Numbered from the stretch's first letter, positions 44,524 through 53,663 are shown. The stretch is 64,000 bases of DNA from Neorhizobium alkalisoli (GCF_007829835.1 NZ_VIWP01000004.1:310001-374000); one strand, 5' to 3'. The notes: generated by a model not told the origin, from the sequence alone. Program-made: numbers and translations.

Positions 44524-45714
44524 TCAGCTGGCGGCCAGGCAGGGGCCCGTTTCTTCCGCGCCCGCGATGACGACGATGTTCCTGCCGCGGCGTTTCGCCT
44601 CATAAAGAGCCTCGTCTGCCGTTTGCAGCAATTTTTCAAGCGAAATCTCGGCGGGAAGACCAAAGGCGACGCCAAGGCTGGCCGTCACGCAGCCATCTTC
44701 AAGCCCCCTGTGACGGATGCCGAGCGCCTCTATGCCGGTGCGGATGCGCTCGGCCATGGCAAGCAGGGAGAGCGGATCACGGCCACTCGAGAGCACCAGA
44801 ATTTCCTCCCCCCCGAAACGGAAGACATGCGAGCTGGCATCGGCGGCATTGCGGATCGAGTTGGAGACGGTCCGGATACAGGCATCGCCTTCGAGATGGC
44901 CGTGGACATCGTTGAAGCGCTTGAAATGATCGATATCGAGCAGGATCGCCGAGACGGTGGGCTGTGTCGATGCGTTCCGCCAGATCTCCCCGCTGATGCG
45001 GGCCAGCGAGCGCCGGTTGAGAAGCCCGGTCAGCTCATCGCGTTCGGCATTGTATTCCAGCTGCCGGTAGAGGAGGCCAGCCCTCAGGCGGTTGAGGAAA
45101 TTCTGGCGGTCCGTGCGCTCGAGAAAATAGGCGCTGACGACGAGGAAGACGGAGAGCGTCAGATAGAATGTCAGGATGCCGATATAGGAGACCGTGTCGA
45201 AGGCGCCGCTCAGATGGGTGCTGATGAAATGCGAGGCGCACATCAGCGCCAGTCCGATGACGATCGCCGGAAAGCGAGGCCTCAGCGAAATCACGAAGAA
45301 CAGGAAAGCCGCGGCATTGTAGTTCTGATAGGCGAAGAGATAGGGGCTCGTGCTGTAAACCGCGACCGTCATCGGCAGGGTCACGCTGAGGATCGCGATG
45401 ATGACTGTGAGGAGGTTGTAGAGCCCGGAACTCGGCCAGCGCTGCAGCAGCATGATCGAGAAGAGCACGATCGGCGTGAACACCATCAGGCGGATGATCA
45501 GCAGTTCACCCAGCAGATCCGGCAGCATGGCGCGGTCGCAGAAATAGATCAGGTTGTAGATGATCAGCCCGACCACGCCCCAAACCGGCACGAGGCGCAA
45601 CCGGTCCGCACCATAATCCGTGCGGAACAGGGCTTCGATCCGCGGGGAAAAACGCAGGAAGCCGAAGCCACGCCCGATCTGGTTCTCCACCTCTTCCAGC
45701 GTCACGGCGCTCAT
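44524..45714 (-). CDS. Membrane-bound diguanylate cyclase (GGDEF)
   Basis: The 396-residue protein has an N-terminal region of about six membrane helices (residues about 40-195). A C-terminal GGDEF domain follows with the active-site motif GGEEI (in FRFGGEEILV), the substrate-binding ILLDIDHFKRFNDVHGH and DELTGLLNRRSL. An intact GGEEI motif predicts synthesis of cyclic-di-GMP. No EAL domain is present. The signal for the membrane part is unknown. A 236-bp gap without genes separates it from the M15-like gene downstream; that gap holds a GGAGCA/TGCTCC dyad. Confidence 0.92.
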   Translation of the reverse strand: MSAVTLEEVENQIGRGFGFLRFSPRIEALFRTDYGADRLRLVPVWGVVGLIIYNLIYFCDRAMLPDLLGELLIIRLMVFTPIVLFSIMLLQRWPSSGLYNLLTVIIAILSVTLPMTVAVYSTSPYLFAYQNYNAAAFLFFVISLRPRFPAIVIGLALMCASHFISTHLSGAFDTVSYIGILTFYLTLSVFLVVSAYFLERTDRQNFLNRLRAGLLYRQLEYNAERDELTGLLNRRSLARISGEIWRNASTQPTVSAILLDIDHFKRFNDVHGHLEGDACIRTVSNSIRNAADASSHVFRFGGEEILVLSSGRDPLSLLAMAERIRTGIEALGIRHRGLEDGCVTASLGVAFGLPAEISLEKLLQTADEALYEAKRRGRNIVVIAGAEETGPCLAAS

Positions 45715-45988
45715 GAGGGATGCTCCGGGTGAAAAGTGAATTACACGCTAGGATGGAATGTTAACCGGAATCTAAAGACGGGATGGCTGGTTTCGGTAAG
45801 CCGGCAGGCATCGCCGTCATCCGCTGTCAGCGGTAGCAAAGGCGGGAAAGCGGCATGTCAGAAAACCGTCACATACCATCGGTTGACCCGATTCTCCCCG
45901 GCGGCCATAGTGGGGCCGTACATCATGTGTCCCATCTGGATGTGGCACCGCCCGACCGGTGCTGGCTCCTCCGCAAGAGGTTGTTACG

Positions 45989-47215
45989 TTGTTTGGATTT
46001 TTCAAAAGCTCTCCCGCCCCGAAACCCTTTGCTCTCGCCGGCACGTCACGGCTGGATGACAAGCTTTCGGCTGCTGCCGACAAGAAGGGCAAATACGACA
46101 AGAAGGACGCGCCGCTTTCCATTACGGAAATCGCCTCCATCTGCCTCGATGTCGCCTTCGGTGGTGCCAATGGCGGCGGCAGCGCCGGTTATGCCGGGCT
46201 TGGCCAGAGCATCGCCCAGGGCGCGCAGAACAGTTACAAGGCAAAGGGCAATGGCAAGATCCAGGTGCCACCGAACCCGCTTTTCGTCGGCCACGGCCAT
46301 AGCAAAGGCGATATGACGACCGAAAGCCCGGCGACGCTGAAATACCTGCAGCGGCGCCGGATCAAGGAAGTCGGCGGCAACGGTTTCAGCATTGCGGGCT
46401 CCGTCGCCGTTGCGGCCTCGATGGGTCATCTTCCAGTCAATGCGCTGTCAATCGCCCGACAGACGAACACGACGGTCTCCACCGCAGCCCATCTCACCAA
46501 GCTGAAAATGCTGGCCAGCGAGATCGACGCGATAGATGCCGAGGCGCAGCGTGGCGTCACGCTGTCGGAACTCGTGCGCGAGGTCATTAAGGTCAAGGCC
46601 CACAAATCCGGCATCGAAGGCACGAAACTTGTCACCGGTTCCATTCCGGTCCTCGGCGAAATTATCACCGCTGGTGTTTCGGCCGCCGTCAACGGTTCGG
46701 TGGCGGTGACGAAGACATTCGACAAGGCCTTTCACGCCAGAAATTGCGCCCGACTGGCGCTGGAAATCCACTGGCGCGCCTATCAGGAACAGTTTTATGC
46801 CTGGTGCCGCATGCATCGTCGCGATCCGGCGGAGTTTTTTGCAAAGGACAGCTATCTCGCCCGCCGCAAGCCGCCGCGCCTGACCGGCCTCAACCTGCGT
46901 CAGGCCAATGAGAAGCTGCGCGAGGACGCTCGCCCGCCACGGCTGACGGGCATGGGTCTTTCCGCCGCGCGCGAGGCGCTCGAAGCCCATGCGCCGCCGG
47001 CAAGCCGGCTGCCCTCGGCTGAATTCGATAAGGTCGTGCACGAGGCCCGCCAGAGTTTTTATTTCCATCGCGATGCCGGCCCCGCGACACGGCTGGTAAG
47101 CGAGCTTTTCACCCGACGCTCGGCGCTCGCCATGCTCGGCAGCTATGATATCGGCGCGCTGATCATGGAGCCGGGCGGTTGGGTCGCGCTCACCGACAAG
47201 ATCTCGTCCCTCTGA
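45989..47215 (+). CDS. Unrecognised 408-residue protein
   Basis: I do not recognise this family. The N-terminus reads MFGFFKSSPAPKPF if TTG 45989 is the start (AAGAGG 8 nt upstream); GTG 45959 would add ten residues. No signal peptide is seen. A Gly/Ala-rich region (FGGANGGGSAGYAGLGQ) precedes VGHGHSKGDM. A moderately hydrophobic stretch (VTGSIPVLGEIITAGVSAAV, near residue 220) resembles membrane-inserting segments. Two imperfect repeats follow: PPRLTGLNLRQANEKLREDAR and PPRLTGMGLSAAREALEAHAP. Codon use is like that of its neighbours, so it is a real gene. It is followed by a VOC gene at 15 bp. Confidence 0.8.
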   Translation: MFGFFKSSPAPKPFALAGTSRLDDKLSAAADKKGKYDKKDAPLSITEIASICLDVAFGGANGGGSAGYAGLGQSIAQGAQNSYKAKGNGKIQVPPNPLFVGHGHSKGDMTTESPATLKYLQRRRIKEVGGNGFSIAGSVAVAASMGHLPVNALSIARQTNTTVSTAAHLTKLKMLASEIDAIDAEAQRGVTLSELVREVIKVKAHKSGIEGTKLVTGSIPVLGEIITAGVSAAVNGSVAVTKTFDKAFHARNCARLALEIHWRAYQEQFYAWCRMHRRDPAEFFAKDSYLARRKPPRLTGLNLRQANEKLREDARPPRLTGMGLSAAREALEAHAPPASRLPSAEFDKVVHEARQSFYFHRDAGPATRLVSELFTRRSALAMLGSYDIGALIMEPGGWVALTDKISSL

Positions 47216-47230
47216 AAGCAGCCTGCCGCC

Positions 47231-47626
47231 ATGTCCCGTTCGATCTTTCTCGTCACCCTCGTTGTCGATGACTATGACAAGGCCAAGGCCTTTTATTGTG
47301 GGTCACTCGGCTTCGAATGTCTGGAGGACACTGTCCAGCCCGAAGGAAAGCGCTGGCTGACGGTGAAGCCGAAGGGCGGGGAGGGGGCGGCGCTCCTGCT
47401 CGCCGAAGCCGTTACCGAAGACCAGAAGGCGGCGATCGGCCGTCAAGCCGGCGGCCGGGTCGGCTTCTTCCTGAAGACCGACGATTTCGCCCGCGATCAT
47501 GCCGCCATGATTGCCTGCGGCGTAAGCTTTCTCGAAGAGCCGCGTTACGAAGTCTATGGCACGGTGGCGGTGTTTTCCGATCCTTACGGCAACACCTGGG
47601 ATTTGATTGAGCCTGCTGCCGGTTGA
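47231..47626 (+). CDS. VOC (glyoxalase) family protein
   Basis: This 131-residue single VOC domain begins IFLVTLVVDDYDKAKAFYCGSLGF and ends VAVFSDPYGNTWDLIEP, the two halves of the fold. It resembles the glyoxalase-like proteins often annotated as extradiol dioxygenase-like; the reaction is unknown. It starts 15 bp after the unrecognised 408-aa gene, so the two may be one transcript. It shares no close similarity with the VOC protein at 11830. Confidence 0.87.
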   Translation: MSRSIFLVTLVVDDYDKAKAFYCGSLGFECLEDTVQPEGKRWLTVKPKGGEGAALLLAEAVTEDQKAAIGRQAGGRVGFFLKTDDFARDHAAMIACGVSFLEEPRYEVYGTVAVFSDPYGNTWDLIEPAAG

Positions 47627-47769
47627 GGCCTTGATTGCACACCGGCAGGCGTGCATAAGCCCGCCCATCAGCTACATGGCCCGCGGGGCGTGGGCGCCGG
47701 AGGAAATCAAACCTTTGGGGCTTTCGTATTCCAGGACCTGAGGCCTTCCACCAGCCTATCGAGGACGAC

Positions 47770-48834
47770 ATGAATTCTTTCAAGCCGCTTGTCTTTTCCG
47801 GCGTGCAGCCGACCGGCAATCTCCATCTCGGCAATTATCTCGGCGCCATCCGCAAGTTCGTGGCCCTGCAGGAAAACAACGACTGCATCTATTGCGTCGT
47901 CGACCTGCATGCGATCACTGCCCAGCTCGTGCATGACGACCTGCGTGGCCAGATCCGTTCGATCGCGGCCGCCTTCATCGCCTCGGGCATCGACCCGAAG
48001 AAACACATCGTCTTCAACCAGTCGGCCGTGCCGCAGCATGCGGAACTCGCCTGGGTCTTCAATTGCGTCGCCCGCATCGGCTGGATGAACCGCATGACCC
48101 AGTTCAAGGACAAGGCCGGCAAGGACCGCGAGAACGCCTCGCTCGGCCTGCTCGCCTATCCGAGCCTGATGGCCGCCGATATTCTCGTCTACCGCGCCAC
48201 CCATGTGCCGGTCGGCGACGACCAGAAGCAGCACCTGGAACTCGCCCGCGACATCGCGCAAAAATTCAACATCGACTTCCAGGATAAGATCCGCACCACC
48301 GGCACCGGCGTCGACATGGTCGTCGGTGAAGAGCCGATCCATGGCTATTTCCCGCTGGTCGAGCCGCTGATCGATGGCCCCGCACCGCGTGTCATGTCGC
48401 TGCGCGACGGCACCAAGAAGATGTCGAAGTCGGATCCGTCCGATCTGTCGCGTATCAACCTGATGGACGATGCCGACGAGATCCTGAAGAAGATCCGCAA
48501 GGCCAAGACCGATCCGGAAGGCCTGCCGACCGAACTCGAAGGCCTGAAGGGTCGCCCGGAAGCCGACAATCTCGTCGGTATCTATGCAGCGCTCGCCGAC
48601 AAGTCCAAAGCGGATGTGCTTGCAGAATTCGGCGGTCAGCAATTCTCGGTCTTCAAGCCGGCGCTGGCCGATCTTGCCGTGCATGTGCTTGCGCCGATCT
48701 CGCTCGAAATGCGCCGCCTCCTGGACGACACGAGCCATATCGACGCGATTCTGCGCGATGGCGGCGAGCGGGCAAGTGCACGGGCCGAAAAGGTCATGGG
48801 CGAGGTCTTCGACATCGTCGGCTTCCTGCGCTGA
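47770..48834 (+). CDS. trpS: Tryptophanyl-tRNA synthetase
   Basis: The 354-residue class I synthetase has the HIGH-type motif HLGN at residues 19-22 ([16 protein letters not shown]) and KMSKS at 217-221. DLHAIT and the tryptophan-pocket segment [16 protein letters not shown] lie between. The length is standard. It stands alone, followed by a clear intrinsic terminator 29 bp after the stop. Confidence 0.98.
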   Translation: MNSFKPLVFSGVQPTGNLHLGNYLGAIRKFVALQENNDCIYCVVDLHAITAQLVHDDLRGQIRSIAAAFIASGIDPKKHIVFNQSAVPQHAELAWVFNCVARIGWMNRMTQFKDKAGKDRENASLGLLAYPSLMAADILVYRATHVPVGDDQKQHLELARDIAQKFNIDFQDKIRTTGTGVDMVVGEEPIHGYFPLVEPLIDGPAPRVMSLRDGTKKMSKSDPSDLSRINLMDDADEILKKIRKAKTDPEGLPTELEGLKGRPEADNLVGIYAALADKSKADVLAEFGGQQFSVFKPALADLAVHVLAPISLEMRRLLDDTSHIDAILRDGGERASARAEKVMGEVFDIVGFLR

Positions 48835-48863
48835 TCGCAAACAATCCAGGCCGAGACATCGTC

Positions 48864-48892
48864 AACCCGCCAGCCTCAACTGGCGGGTTTTC
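48864..48892 (+). terminator. Intrinsic terminator after trpS
   Basis: AACCCGCCAG and CTGGCGGGTT form a perfect 10-bp stem around CCTCAA, followed by TTTT. It cleanly ends trpS transcription before the universal stress gene. Confidence 0.85.
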
Positions 48893-48963
48893 ATTTTCTG
48901 CCATTCGTATAATTTCGCCATCACGACCGCGTCGGTCGACTACGTGCATGCATGGGGGACGTC

Positions 48964-49455
48964 ATGGTATCGAAACGGCTATCTCGGCTTGAAGGTCACA
49001 GGCGCAAGTTCATGGCGGTCATCGACGGCACGCCGGAATGCGAAAAGGCGGTCTATTATGCCGGCCGCCGCGCGAAAAACACCAATGGCGGCATGGTGCT
49101 GCTCTATGTCATCCCTGAAGGCGATTTTCAGCAATGGCTCGGCGTCGAGCAGATCATGCGGGCAGAAGCCATGGAAGAGGCCGAGGCCGTGATGGCAAAG
49201 GCCGCCCAGAAGGTGCGCGAGGCGATCGGCATCGATCCGGAAATCGTCATCCGTGAAGGCAGCGCTCCGGAACAGATCAACGCGCTCGTCGAGGAAGATC
49301 GCGATATTGCCATTCTCGTGCTTGCCGCCGCCTCTGCCAAGGAAGGACCAGGCCCGCTGGTTTCCGCCGTTGCCGGCCGCGGTGCCGCTTTTCCGATCCC
49401 CGTCACCGTCCTGCCGGACGTGCTGACCGACGAGGAAATCGACGCGCTGGCCTGA
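48964..49455 (+). CDS. Universal stress protein family (UspA domain)
   Basis: This 163-residue protein has the Usp fold, with FMAVIDGTPECEKAVYYAGRRA at the start and EIVIREGSAPEQINALVEEDRDIAILVLAAAS. The usual ATP-binding GxxGxxxxxxxGSV/S appears only loosely (SAVAGRGAAFPIPVTVLPD), so nucleotide binding is unsure. ATG 48964 is preferred, with GGGGGA 5 nt upstream; an ATG at 48952 is in frame. It lies between trpS and nfuA. Confidence 0.87.
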   Translation: MVSKRLSRLEGHRRKFMAVIDGTPECEKAVYYAGRRAKNTNGGMVLLYVIPEGDFQQWLGVEQIMRAEAMEEAEAVMAKAAQKVREAIGIDPEIVIREGSAPEQINALVEEDRDIAILVLAAASAKEGPGPLVSAVAGRGAAFPIPVTVLPDVLTDEEIDALA

Positions 49456-49550
49456 TGCGTATCCGAACTTGGCCGCATCACCCGCTGTTGTGACTTGACC
49501 CTTAGGGCATAAAGGCGCACTTGAACCTAAAGCTGATAAGGCTTATCTTC

Positions 49551-49567
49551 TTTTGAAGAATTCTAAA
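49551..49567. promoter_or_regulatory. Putative Irr (iron control element) box upstream of nfuA
   Basis: TTTTGAA-GAA-TTCTAAA matches the rhizobial iron-control element recognised by Irr (TTTAGAA-N3-TTCTAAA, as I recall it) at 13 of 14 defined positions. It lies 30 bp before the nfuA ATG. NfuA makes Fe-S clusters, so Irr control makes physiological sense. Confidence 0.6.
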
Positions 49568-49597
49568 CAAGGGCCGCTATCGCCCGGGAGACGATCC

Positions 49598-50164
49598 ATG
49601 TTCATCCAGACGGAAACCACGCCGAACCCGGCGACGCTGAAATTTTTGCCCGGCAAGGTCGTCATGGAACGCGGTACCGCAGATTTCCGCAATGAAGGCG
49701 AAGCCGAGGCCTCTCCTCTCGCTGCGCGCCTGTTTGCAATCGGCGGCGTTTCCGGCGTCTATTTCGGTTACGACTTCATCACCGTCACCAAGGAAGATGC
49801 CGAGTGGCAGCACCTAAAGCCGGCGATCCTCGGCTCAATCATGGAGCATTTCATGTCCGGCCAGCCGGTCATGGGCGGTGTGTCCTCGCTTGCGGAAGAT
49901 CTGGACGAGGAAGGCGAGTTCTTCGACGCGAATGATGAGACCATCGTCGCGACGATCAAGGAACTGCTCGAAACCCGTGTTCGCCCGGCTGTGGCCCAGG
50001 ATGGTGGTGACATCACCTTCAAGGGTTACAAGGAAGGCACCGTCTATCTCAACATGAAGGGCGCATGCTCCGGTTGCCCGTCTTCGACGGCGACCCTGAA
50101 GCATGGTGTGCAGAACCTTCTGAAGCACTTTGTGCCGGAAGTTCAGGCGGTCGAGGCTCTCTGA
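49598..50164 (+). CDS. nfuA: NfuA-type Fe-S cluster scaffold/carrier
   Basis: The 188-residue protein has an N-terminal Nfu_N domain (MFIQTETTPNPATLKFLPGK) and a C-terminal NifU-like domain with the cluster-binding CxxC at Cys157 and Cys160 (GACSGCPSS). It delivers 4Fe-4S clusters to target enzymes; MiaB, encoded in this window, is a known type of client. ATG 49598 has GGGAG 8 nt upstream. A putative Irr box precedes it. tsaB follows at 46 bp. Confidence 0.95.
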   Translation: MFIQTETTPNPATLKFLPGKVVMERGTADFRNEGEAEASPLAARLFAIGGVSGVYFGYDFITVTKEDAEWQHLKPAILGSIMEHFMSGQPVMGGVSSLAEDLDEEGEFFDANDETIVATIKELLETRVRPAVAQDGGDITFKGYKEGTVYLNMKGACSGCPSSTATLKHGVQNLLKHFVPEVQAVEAL

Positions 50165-50210
50165 GCCTCACCCGTCCCGCATCCGATCTCCCTTTCGTGA
50201 CCGACCCGAT

Positions 50211-50864
50211 ATGATTGTTCTGGCCATCGACACTGCCGGTGTGGATTGCTCCGCTGCCATTTACGATGTAGCGGCGGGCAAAACCCTGTCCGTCGTCACC
50301 GAGATGATCGGCAAGGGCCATGCTGAGCGGCTGATGGAGATGATCGACACGGCGCTCGATGACGCCGGCCTGCCACTATCGGCAATCGGTCGGGTAGCGG
50401 TCGTCATCGGTCCCGGCTCGTTTACCGGCATCCGCGTCGGTGTTGCAGCGGCCCGCGGTTTTTCGTTGGCACTCGGCATCGATTGCGTCGGCGTGACGAC
50501 GCTCGAGGTTTTGGCAAGAACCTATCTTCAGGCGCATCCGCAAAAGCCCGTCGTTGTTGCGATGGATGCCAAGCGCAACGAGATTTATACCCAGGCTTTC
50601 TCTGCCGCAGGTGCAGCGCTCGATACGCCGCAGGCACTGTCGCCGGATGATTTCGATGCTCTCGTTACCGGCTTTTCGGCAGCCGTGACCGGCTCCTGGA
50701 CCGAGCACAAGGAAGGTGCACTTCCGGTGCCGGATCGTTTCGATATCGGCATGGTGGCGCGGATCGGTGCGGAAAAGCCAGCGGATGCGGCGCGGCCAAA
50801 ACCCTTGTATCTTCGTGGCCCGGATGCCAAACCGCAGACCGGATTCGCGCTGGCCCGCCAGTAG
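50211..50864 (+). CDS. tsaB: TsaB, tRNA t6A biosynthesis protein
   Basis: The 217-residue ASKHA-fold protein begins MIVLAIDTAGVDCSAAIYD and has the family segment GPGSFTGIRVGVAAARGFSLAL. TsaB is the partner of TsaD in making N6-threonylcarbamoyladenosine at position 37 of ANN-decoding tRNAs. Upstream frame codons to 50130 overlap nfuA and lack a site. rimI follows at 92 bp, separated by a dispersed inverted repeat; a tsaB-rimI pair is common. Confidence 0.94.
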   Translation: MIVLAIDTAGVDCSAAIYDVAAGKTLSVVTEMIGKGHAERLMEMIDTALDDAGLPLSAIGRVAVVIGPGSFTGIRVGVAAARGFSLALGIDCVGVTTLEVLARTYLQAHPQKPVVVAMDAKRNEIYTQAFSAAGAALDTPQALSPDDFDALVTGFSAAVTGSWTEHKEGALPVPDRFDIGMVARIGAEKPADAARPKPLYLRGPDAKPQTGFALARQ

Positions 50865-50868
50865 GGCC

Positions 50869-50920
50869 AGAGCATGTCGCGCAAAAGTGTGCAGCGGTTT
50901 TGCGAAAACGACATGCCAAA
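50869..50920. repeat. Dispersed nested inverted repeat, copy B
   Basis: Inner arms CGCAAAA (50880-50886) and TTTTGCG (50898-50904) surround GTGTGCAGCGG. Outer arms GCATGTCG (50872-50879) and CGACATGC (50909-50916) pair perfectly. The loop and inner stem match copy A at 36191; the outer arms differ in sequence but keep pairing. It lies between tsaB and rimI. Confidence 0.75.
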
Positions 50921-50956
50921 ACAAAATGCTGCCAGCGCGATGGTTGGGATGGAACC

Positions 50957-51451
50957 ATGTTCGACGATTATCTGAGCTGGAAACCGTTTTTCGAGGTGGT
51001 CGCTCTCGAAGTGGATGACTGCGTCGAGATTTCGGACTTGCATGGTCAGCGCTTTCCGAGACAGTGGAGCGATGGCGAATTCCAGAACCTCGTCCTGCAG
51101 CACAATGTCTTCGGTTTCGCGGTTCGCCAGACCAATGCCTTTTTCTCAAAACCGCTTGCCGGTTTCGTGCTCTGCCGTGAAGGCGGCGGTGAGGCGGAAA
51201 TTCTGACGGTTGCCGTTGCCGAAAAATATGGGCGACAAGGTCTCGGCTGGCGGTTGATGCAGGCCGCCCTGCGTGAAGCCGTGTCGCGCGGCGCCGATAC
51301 GATGTTTCTCGAGGTCGAGGCCGCCAACAAGCCCGCTGCCGATCTTTATGCCAAGCTCGGCTTTCGGAAAGTCGGGGAAAGACCGTCCTATTACACCGGT
51401 GCCGATGGGCGACGGTCCGCCGCGCTTGTCATGAGCCGCGTTCTTCGCTAG
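50957..51451 (+). CDS. rimI: RimI-like GNAT N-acetyltransferase (ribosomal protein S18-Ala acetyltransferase)
   Basis: The 164-residue GNAT protein has the acetyl-CoA pyrophosphate loop in VAEKYGRQGLGWRLMQAAL and LEVEAANKPAADLYAKLGFRKVGERPSYY, typical of RimI. Its place next to tsaB supports the RimI call. ATG 50957 has GGGATGG upstream; the frame runs back to 50900 inside the repeat. The acetylation target is by analogy. Confidence 0.88.
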   Translation: MFDDYLSWKPFFEVVALEVDDCVEISDLHGQRFPRQWSDGEFQNLVLQHNVFGFAVRQTNAFFSKPLAGFVLCREGGGEAEILTVAVAEKYGRQGLGWRLMQAALREAVSRGADTMFLEVEAANKPAADLYAKLGFRKVGERPSYYTGADGRRSAALVMSRVLR

Positions 51452-51492
51452 TTCCTGACTTTCTACTTGAACGTTTCGAAGGCTAAAACGTC

Positions 51493-51921
51493 ATGACGGA
51501 TCTTTCCAAAACCCTGGAGGAGCTGTGTGCCGAAAAAGGCATGCGCATGACGGACCAGCGCCGCGTGATTGCCCGTATCCTGCAGGATTCCGACGATCAC
51601 CCGGATGTCGAGGAGCTTTATCGCCGCTCTTCCAAGGTCGATCCGCGCATCTCGATCTCCACAGTCTACCGCACGGTCAAGTTGTTCGAGGACGAGGGAA
51701 TCATCGAGCGCCACGATTTTCGTGATGGCCGGTCGCGCTATGAAACGGTGCCGGAAGAGCATCACGATCACATGATCGACCTCAACACCGGCAATGTCAT
51801 CGAATTCCAGTCTGCGGAAATCGAGGCGCTGCAGGAGCGCATTGCCCGCGAACTCGGTTTTCGCCTCGTCGGCCACAGGCTGGAACTCTACGGTATCCCG
51901 CTCGACAAAGACGACCAGTAA
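51493..51921 (+). CDS. Fur-family metalloregulator (rhizobial Mur-like)
   Basis: This 142-residue Fur-family protein has an N-terminal winged helix (GMRMTDQRRVIARIL..SISTVYRTVKLFEDEGII) and the metal-binding HHDHM at residues 90-94. The only Cys is Cys12, so the C-terminal CxxC structural zinc site of classical Fur is absent. In Rhizobiaceae the Fur orthologue often acts as Mur, responding to manganese and repressing sitABCD/mntH; that reading is by analogy. A separate Irr would handle iron. olsA starts 9 nt after the stop, which suggests cotranscription. Confidence 0.9.
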   Translation: MTDLSKTLEELCAEKGMRMTDQRRVIARILQDSDDHPDVEELYRRSSKVDPRISISTVYRTVKLFEDEGIIERHDFRDGRSRYETVPEEHHDHMIDLNTGNVIEFQSAEIEALQERIARELGFRLVGHRLELYGIPLDKDDQ

Positions 51922-51930
51922 GGACGACCG

Positions 51931-52749
51931 GTGATTACCAATATCCGGATCGGCCTCGTCCTTTTCAGCCTTGTCGTGGTGACGCTGGTCCTTTTGCCGT
52001 TTCAGCTCGTCGGCCTTGCGTTCGATCTGAAGATCCGTCGTTACGTGCCACGCCTTTGGCACCGCAGCGCCTGTTTCCTGCTTGGTATCCGCATCCATGT
52101 TCACGGCAAGATGGATGCACGCCGACCTTTGATGCTGGCCTCCAACCACGCCTCCTGGAAGGATATTCTCGTCCTCGGTGCCGTTGCCGATGTCGTTTAT
52201 ATCGCCAAGGCGGAAGTCGCGAACTGGCCGGTCTTCGGCCTGCTCGCCAAGCTGCAGAAGAGCATTTTCGTGGTGCGCGAGGAAAAGCGCCGCACCGGGG
52301 ATCAGGTCAACGAGATCGCCGCCCGCATGAATGCCGGCGAGATCGTCGTGCTCTTTCCCGAAGGCACGACTTCGGACGGCAATCGTCTTCTCGAAGTCAA
52401 GTCGTCCCTTTTCGGCGCCGCTGCCGCGGCGGCACCGGCGACAGCTGAAAAGATCGTGCATGTACAGCCGGCGGCAATCGCCTATACGCGGGTCAACGGC
52501 ATGGCGATGGGCCGTTATCACCGCCCGATCGCCGCCTGGCCCGGCGATATCGAACTTTTGCCGCACCTGATGGGCATATTGCGGGAAGGCGCGCTTGATG
52601 TGGAAGTCGCCTTTGGCGACACGATCGATTTTCGCGCCGGCGACAACCGCAAAAAGCTCTCAGCCGACGTCACGGCCCAGCTTCGCAAACTGCTGACACG
52701 GCATCTGCGCGGCAGGAATTACGACGAATACGACGAGAACGTGAAATAG
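51931..52749 (+). CDS. olsA: OlsA, lyso-ornithine lipid acyltransferase (PlsC family)
   Basis: The 272-residue PlsC-family acyltransferase has an N-terminal membrane helix (about 7-31), the HX4D motif at His73-Asp78 (NHASWKD) and FPEGT at 142-146. It adds the second acyl chain to lyso-ornithine lipid. It lies upstream of dedA-miaB in an order that I recall for rhizobial olsA, and olsB is in the same window, so OlsA is preferred over a generic PlsC. The start is GTG 51931 with AAGGA 6 nt upstream. Confidence 0.85.
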   Translation: MITNIRIGLVLFSLVVVTLVLLPFQLVGLAFDLKIRRYVPRLWHRSACFLLGIRIHVHGKMDARRPLMLASNHASWKDILVLGAVADVVYIAKAEVANWPVFGLLAKLQKSIFVVREEKRRTGDQVNEIAARMNAGEIVVLFPEGTTSDGNRLLEVKSSLFGAAAAAAPATAEKIVHVQPAAIAYTRVNGMAMGRYHRPIAAWPGDIELLPHLMGILREGALDVEVAFGDTIDFRAGDNRKKLSADVTAQLRKLLTRHLRGRNYDEYDENVK

Positions 52750-52889
52750 AAGCCTATTGCGCCTCGGCCCTCCGCCTCCCATTTGCGCCAGACGGTCGAA
52801 GAAGTGAAGACAATCGAAAGATTGAACAAGTCAGGCGCGTTACGGCGGGTTATCGAAACCTGCCATAGGCCAACAATCTGGAAGAGAGA

Positions 52890-53513
52890 ATGGATCCGCT
52901 TGGAAGTCTGATTGCCTGGTCTGCCGAATATGGCCTGCTCGGGGTTTTCCTGGTCGCCTTTTCGGAGCGGGTCGTACCGATCTTTCCCTCCTATGCAATC
53001 CTGGTGGCGATCGGCATTGCATCGGAATCCGGATCCTGGTCTGCGCCGGCAGCACTGTTTGCAGCGGTCGCCGGCAGTTATGTCGGTGGATCCATCTATT
53101 ATCTCTGTGCAGTCAGCGTTTCCGAGCAGCGTTCGGTTCGTTTCCTCACCCGCTTCGCCCTTCTCTTCGGCACCTCTTCGGCTCGTGTTGAAAGCCTCAT
53201 CCTCTATTTCCGCACCAATCAGTCGGCACTGTCCTTCACCTCTCAACTTGTGCCCACCATCCGTCTCGTCGCGCCGGCAATCGCCGGCCTCTTGAAGGTA
53301 AGCCCCGGTCCGTTTGCGGTCGCCAGCGCACTCGGCGTGGCGATCTGGAACGGTCTGTTCTTTGCCATCGGTTATATCTGCGCCCGCCTTTCCTTCGACG
53401 GCAACGTGTCTGAACTGGCACTGGAAGTGATGATCATCCTGATGGTGGTCGAAAGCCTGGCTTTTGTCGTCTGGCGCCGCTGGCGCAAACGGAAGGCGGC
53501 GGTTGAAGGGTAA
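52890..53513 (+). CDS. DedA family membrane protein
   Basis: The 207-residue protein has about five hydrophobic segments and the DedA/SNARE-associated pattern: [19 protein letters not shown], then [36 protein letters not shown]. DedA proteins are implicated in recycling undecaprenyl phosphate and lipid homeostasis. GGAAGAGAG precedes the ATG. A palindromic element separates it from miaB. Confidence 0.88.
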   Translation: MDPLGSLIAWSAEYGLLGVFLVAFSERVVPIFPSYAILVAIGIASESGSWSAPAALFAAVAGSYVGGSIYYLCAVSVSEQRSVRFLTRFALLFGTSSARVESLILYFRTNQSALSFTSQLVPTIRLVAPAIAGLLKVSPGPFAVASALGVAIWNGLFFAIGYICARLSFDGNVSELALEVMIILMVVESLAFVVWRRWRKRKAAVEG

Positions 53514-53530
53514 AGCCCACGCACAAATCA

Positions 53531-53663
53531 GCCCCTCACCCTAACCCTCTCCCCGTTTTGACGGGGAGAGGGGACGTGCCCCAAGCGGGGCAGACAGGGT
53601 GCGGCAAGTTTCCTTCTCCCCGTCAGAACGGGGAGAAGGTGCCCGGCAGGGCGGATGAGGGGC
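53531..53663. repeat. GCCCCTCA-bounded palindromic element before miaB (inverted relative to 42005)
   Basis: Outer arms GCCCCTCA (53531) and TGAGGGGC (53656-53663) enclose two hairpins: CTCTCCCCGT/ACGGGGAGAG and CTTCTCCCCGT/ACGGGGAGAAG. Read on the minus strand, it matches the 42005 element nearly base for base over the first 50 nt. It ends 53 bp before the miaB start. Confidence 0.85.
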
